From contig NZ_JAPVQY010000020.1 of assembly GCF_027257875.1 (NCBI RefSeq), positions 53,289 to 117,288 on the forward strand: 64,000 nucleotides of DNA. The letters are read 5' to 3'. The notes under the pieces are model-generated. The model was not told the DNA's origin. It searched no databases and saw nothing but the letters and a program-made list of their open reading frames with translations. Shown here piece after piece: positions 61,885 through 64,000 of this stretch (position 1 is its first letter; every line of letters begins with the position of its first letter). A program made the translations under genes and the position numbers. This DNA comes from Burkholderia sp. IMCC1007. GTDB taxonomy: Bacteria > Pseudomonadota > Gammaproteobacteria > Burkholderiales > Burkholderiaceae.

Positions 61885-62567
61885 ACCCGACTCCGCTGAC
61901 CGTCACCGCGCCCGACCTGCGCGCCCCGTACCGCTACCTCGTGATCGAAGGCCCGATCGGCGTCGGCAAGACGACGCTTGCGCGCCTGCTCGGCGAGCGC
62001 TGGTCGATGCAGACGCTGCTCGAACGCCCGCAGGACAACCCGTTCCTCGAGCGCTTCTATCGCGACACCGCGCGCTACGCGCTGCCCGTGCAGCTGTCGT
62101 TCGCGCTGGAGCGCGCGCAGCAGGCGCGCGAGCTGATCGGTGCGCTCGAAACGGGCCGCCCCGTCATCGCCGACTTCATGCCGCAGAAGAACGACATCTT
62201 CGCGCGCCTGAACCTGCCGGAAGATGAATGGCAGTTGTACCGGTCGATCGCGACGCACGTCGACGTGCCGCAGGCGCCTGCGCCCGATCTCGTCGTCTAC
62301 CTGCAGGCGAGCCCCGAAGTGCTGTTCTCGCGCATCCAGAAGCGCGGGCTGCCGATGGAGCTGCAGATCAGCGATGCGTACCTGCGCTCGCTCGTCGACG
62401 CGTACAACGAATTCTTCTATCACTACGACCGCACGCCGGTGCTGACGGTCGCTGCCGAACACCTGAACCCGCTGGATTCCCCCGAAGACCTCGCGCTGCT
62501 GATCGAGCGCATCGACACGATGCGCGGCCGCAAGGAGTTCTTCGTCAAGGGCGAGACGCCGCGCTGA
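61881..62567 (+). CDS. Deoxynucleoside kinase family protein
   Basis: This 228-residue kinase has the P-loop IEGPIGVGKTTLARLL and RPQDNPFLERFYRD. The DxR-type loop is represented by ADFMPQKNDIFARLNL. The LID region has RIQKRGLPMELQIS. It is a dGK/dCK-type deoxynucleoside kinase that phosphorylates deoxyribonucleosides for salvage. The gene sits between folK and panB in a tightly packed row, as in many beta-proteobacteria. The preferred nucleoside is not evident. Confidence 0.9.
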   Translation: MNPTPLTVTAPDLRAPYRYLVIEGPIGVGKTTLARLLGERWSMQTLLERPQDNPFLERFYRDTARYALPVQLSFALERAQQARELIGALETGRPVIADFMPQKNDIFARLNLPEDEWQLYRSIATHVDVPQAPAPDLVVYLQASPEVLFSRIQKRGLPMELQISDAYLRSLVDAYNEFFYHYDRTPVLTVAAEHLNPLDSPEDLALLIERIDTMRGRKEFFVKGETPR

Positions 62568-62612
62568 CGCGCGCTCGCCTGTCGTTTTTCCCCTATCGAA
62601 CCGGATTTCCCC

Positions 62613-63428
62613 ATGACCTATCTCCAGGAGTCGAGCCGGCCTGCCGTGACGGTGCCCAAGCTGCAGGCAATGCGCGAGGCCGGCGAGAAGATCGCGATGC
62701 TCACCTGCTACGACGCGAGCTTTGCCGCGCTGCTCGACCGTGCGGGCACCGACGTGCTGCTGATCGGCGATTCGCTCGGCAACGTGCTGCAAGGCCATAC
62801 GACGACGCTGCCGGTGTCGCTCGAAGACATCGCATACCACACCGCGTGCGTCGCGCGTGCGCAGCCGCGTGCGCTCATCGTCGCCGACCTGCCGTTCGGC
62901 ACGTACGGCACGCCGGCCGAAGCATTCGCGAATTCGGTCGCGCTGATGCGTGCCGGCGCGCAGATGGTGAAGCTCGAAGGCGGCGCATGGCTCGCCGACA
63001 CGGTCCGCTTCCTCGTCGAACGGTCGGTGCCCGTGTGCGCGCACCTCGGCCTCACGCCGCAGTCGGTGCATGCGTTCGGCGGCTTCAAGGTTCAGGGCCG
63101 CACGGAAGCCGGCGCCGCGCAACTGTTGCGCGACGCGCGCGCGATCGAGGATGCCGGTGCGCAGCTCGTGGTGCTCGAAGCGGTGCCGACGCTCGTCGCG
63201 TCCGAAGTCACGCACATGCTGAAGATTCCGACGATCGGCATCGGCGCGGGCCTCGAGTGCTCGGGGCAGGTGCTGGTGCTGCACGACATGCTCGGCATTT
63301 TCCCCGGCAAGCGCCCGCGTTTCGTGAAGGATTTCATGCAGGGGCAGCCGAACATCCAGGCAGCCGTCGAAGCTTATGTGCGTGCGGTGAAGGACCGCTC
63401 GTTCCCGGGCCCGGAACACTCGTTCTGA
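62613..63428 (+). CDS. panB: 3-methyl-2-oxobutanoate hydroxymethyltransferase
   Basis: This 271-residue TIM-barrel enzyme makes ketopantoate from ketoisovalerate and methylene-THF, the first step of pantothenate synthesis. Motifs are [78 protein letters not shown] and VLHDMLGIF, all intact. The CCAGGAG site precedes the ATG. It ends the row of small-molecule metabolism genes. Confidence 0.97.
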   Translation: MTYLQESSRPAVTVPKLQAMREAGEKIAMLTCYDASFAALLDRAGTDVLLIGDSLGNVLQGHTTTLPVSLEDIAYHTACVARAQPRALIVADLPFGTYGTPAEAFANSVALMRAGAQMVKLEGGAWLADTVRFLVERSVPVCAHLGLTPQSVHAFGGFKVQGRTEAGAAQLLRDARAIEDAGAQLVVLEAVPTLVASEVTHMLKIPTIGIGAGLECSGQVLVLHDMLGIFPGKRPRFVKDFMQGQPNIQAAVEAYVRAVKDRSFPGPEHSF

Positions 63429-63631
63429 TGCGTGGTGGCGGCGTTGTGATGCGCTGGCGTCGATCGCTGGCGGCACACTGGCTGACGCGGCCAGCAATGC
63501 GGTACGCCGTTTCTCGTACTGCATTGCCCTGTGGCAAAATCGCAAGACACTCCATTTTCGGATTCGTCCAATAGACATCGATTTCGCAATAGTCGATCGT
63601 TGCCGCTTGGCATTCAGCGAGCAGCCCGACT
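63429..63631 (+). other. Upstream region of vgrG
   Basis: These 203 bases separate panB from vgrG. They are less GC-rich than both genes, with an AT-rich segment at about 63530-63600 that may hold the vgrG promoter. No reading frame or repeat stands out. Confidence 0.4.
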
Positions 63632-64000
63632 ATGGCTATCCAATCCGATCTGCGCTTTACCTTTGCTGTCGGCGACGAACCATTCGAGGTCGTCGAGTTC
63701 ACGCTGCATGAGGGGTTGTCCGAGACCTTCCTGTTGGAGGTCGAACTGGCCAGCGGCAACGCCGCGATCGACTTCGGACGGGTGCTCGACCACAACGGCC
63801 TGCTGACGATCTGGCAAGGCGCGCGGCCGGTGCGCTACGTGCATGGCACGGTATCGTCGTTCGAGCAGGGGGACACGGGGTTTCGTCGCACGCGCTATTC
63901 GGCCGTGATCGAGCCAGGTCTGGCGCGCTTGAAGCTCTCGTCGGACTGGCGCATCTTCCAGACGCTCAACGTCACCGAGATTGCCAGCGCGGTGCTCAAG
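63632..64000 (+). CDS. Type VI secretion tip protein VgrG, cut by window edge
   Basis: These are the first 123 residues of a VgrG/TssI protein. DLRFTFAVGDEPFEVVEFTL, the strand-rich LSETFLLEVELAS and VRYVHGTVSSFEQGDTGFRRTRYSAVIEP are followed by LSSDWRIFQTLNVTEIASAVLK, the standard start of the gp27-like domain. VgrG trimers cap the T6SS tube and carry effectors. The frame is open to base 64000. Effector and immunity genes are likely to follow outside the window. The Shine-Dalgarno is weak. Confidence 0.93.
   Translation, partial: MAIQSDLRFTFAVGDEPFEVVEFTLHEGLSETFLLEVELASGNAAIDFGRVLDHNGLLTIWQGARPVRYVHGTVSSFEQGDTGFRRTRYSAVIEPGLARLKLSSDWRIFQTLNVTEIASAVLK

Noticed and set aside
1..64000. CRISPR arrays, rRNA genes or a replication origin
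   Set aside because: No regularly spaced repeats, rRNA segments or DnaA-box clusters were seen in the window; hda alone does not mark an origin.

Overview
The window looks like the main chromosome of a Burkholderia, most likely of the cepacia complex. Three things suggest this: very GC-rich coding DNA with strong third-position GC bias, the gene orders ybgC-tolQRAB-pal-cpoB-tRNA-Lys and glyA-nrdR, and a wcb/rkp-like capsule locus. This is inference from protein resemblance and gene order; no database search was possible.

Left part (1-16.6 kb), mostly housekeeping. It holds a truncated 1-Cys peroxiredoxin, a YqjD/YqjE/YqjK-like envelope trio, a five-gene minor pilin operon (fimT/gspH, pilV, pilW, pilX, pilE), and nrdR with glyA, which has a ZTP riboswitch in its leader. 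Next come a YdfG-like dehydrogenase, the complete Tol-Pal operon with tRNA-Lys(UUU) behind it, an AraC regulator facing an AhpD-like protein, and a YafJ-like amidotransferase.

Middle (17-52 kb), a large surface polysaccharide locus. rmlBACD makes dTDP-L-rhamnose. A 2556-residue reducing polyketide/fatty acid synthase is followed by an alpha-oxoamine synthase and UDP-glucose dehydrogenase. On the opposite strand lie an ABC-type capsule export set (KpsE-, Wza/KpsD-, KpsM- and KpsT-like), a coiled-coil protein, several glycosyltransferases (one with three predicted catalytic domains) and a secreted polysaccharide lyase. KpsS and KpsC, another glycosyltransferase and a short-chain reductase close the locus. 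About 31.5-44 kb is clearly AT-richer than its surroundings, as expected for exchangeable capsule DNA. The synthase, oxoamine synthase and reductase match the RkpA/RkpG/RkpH and WcbR/WcbT/WcbP logic. Together they could build a sphingoid-like amino lipid for a rhamnose- and glucuronate-containing capsule. This is the most interesting hypothesis in the window.

Right part (52-64 kb), core genes again: an MscS-type channel, a DedA protein, mutL-miaA, purM divergent from hda, an HAD phosphatase, pcnB-folK-deoxynucleoside kinase-panB, and the start of a type VI secretion vgrG cut by the window edge. Several core genes have a -10 box 6-8 bases before the start codon, which suggests leaderless mRNAs.
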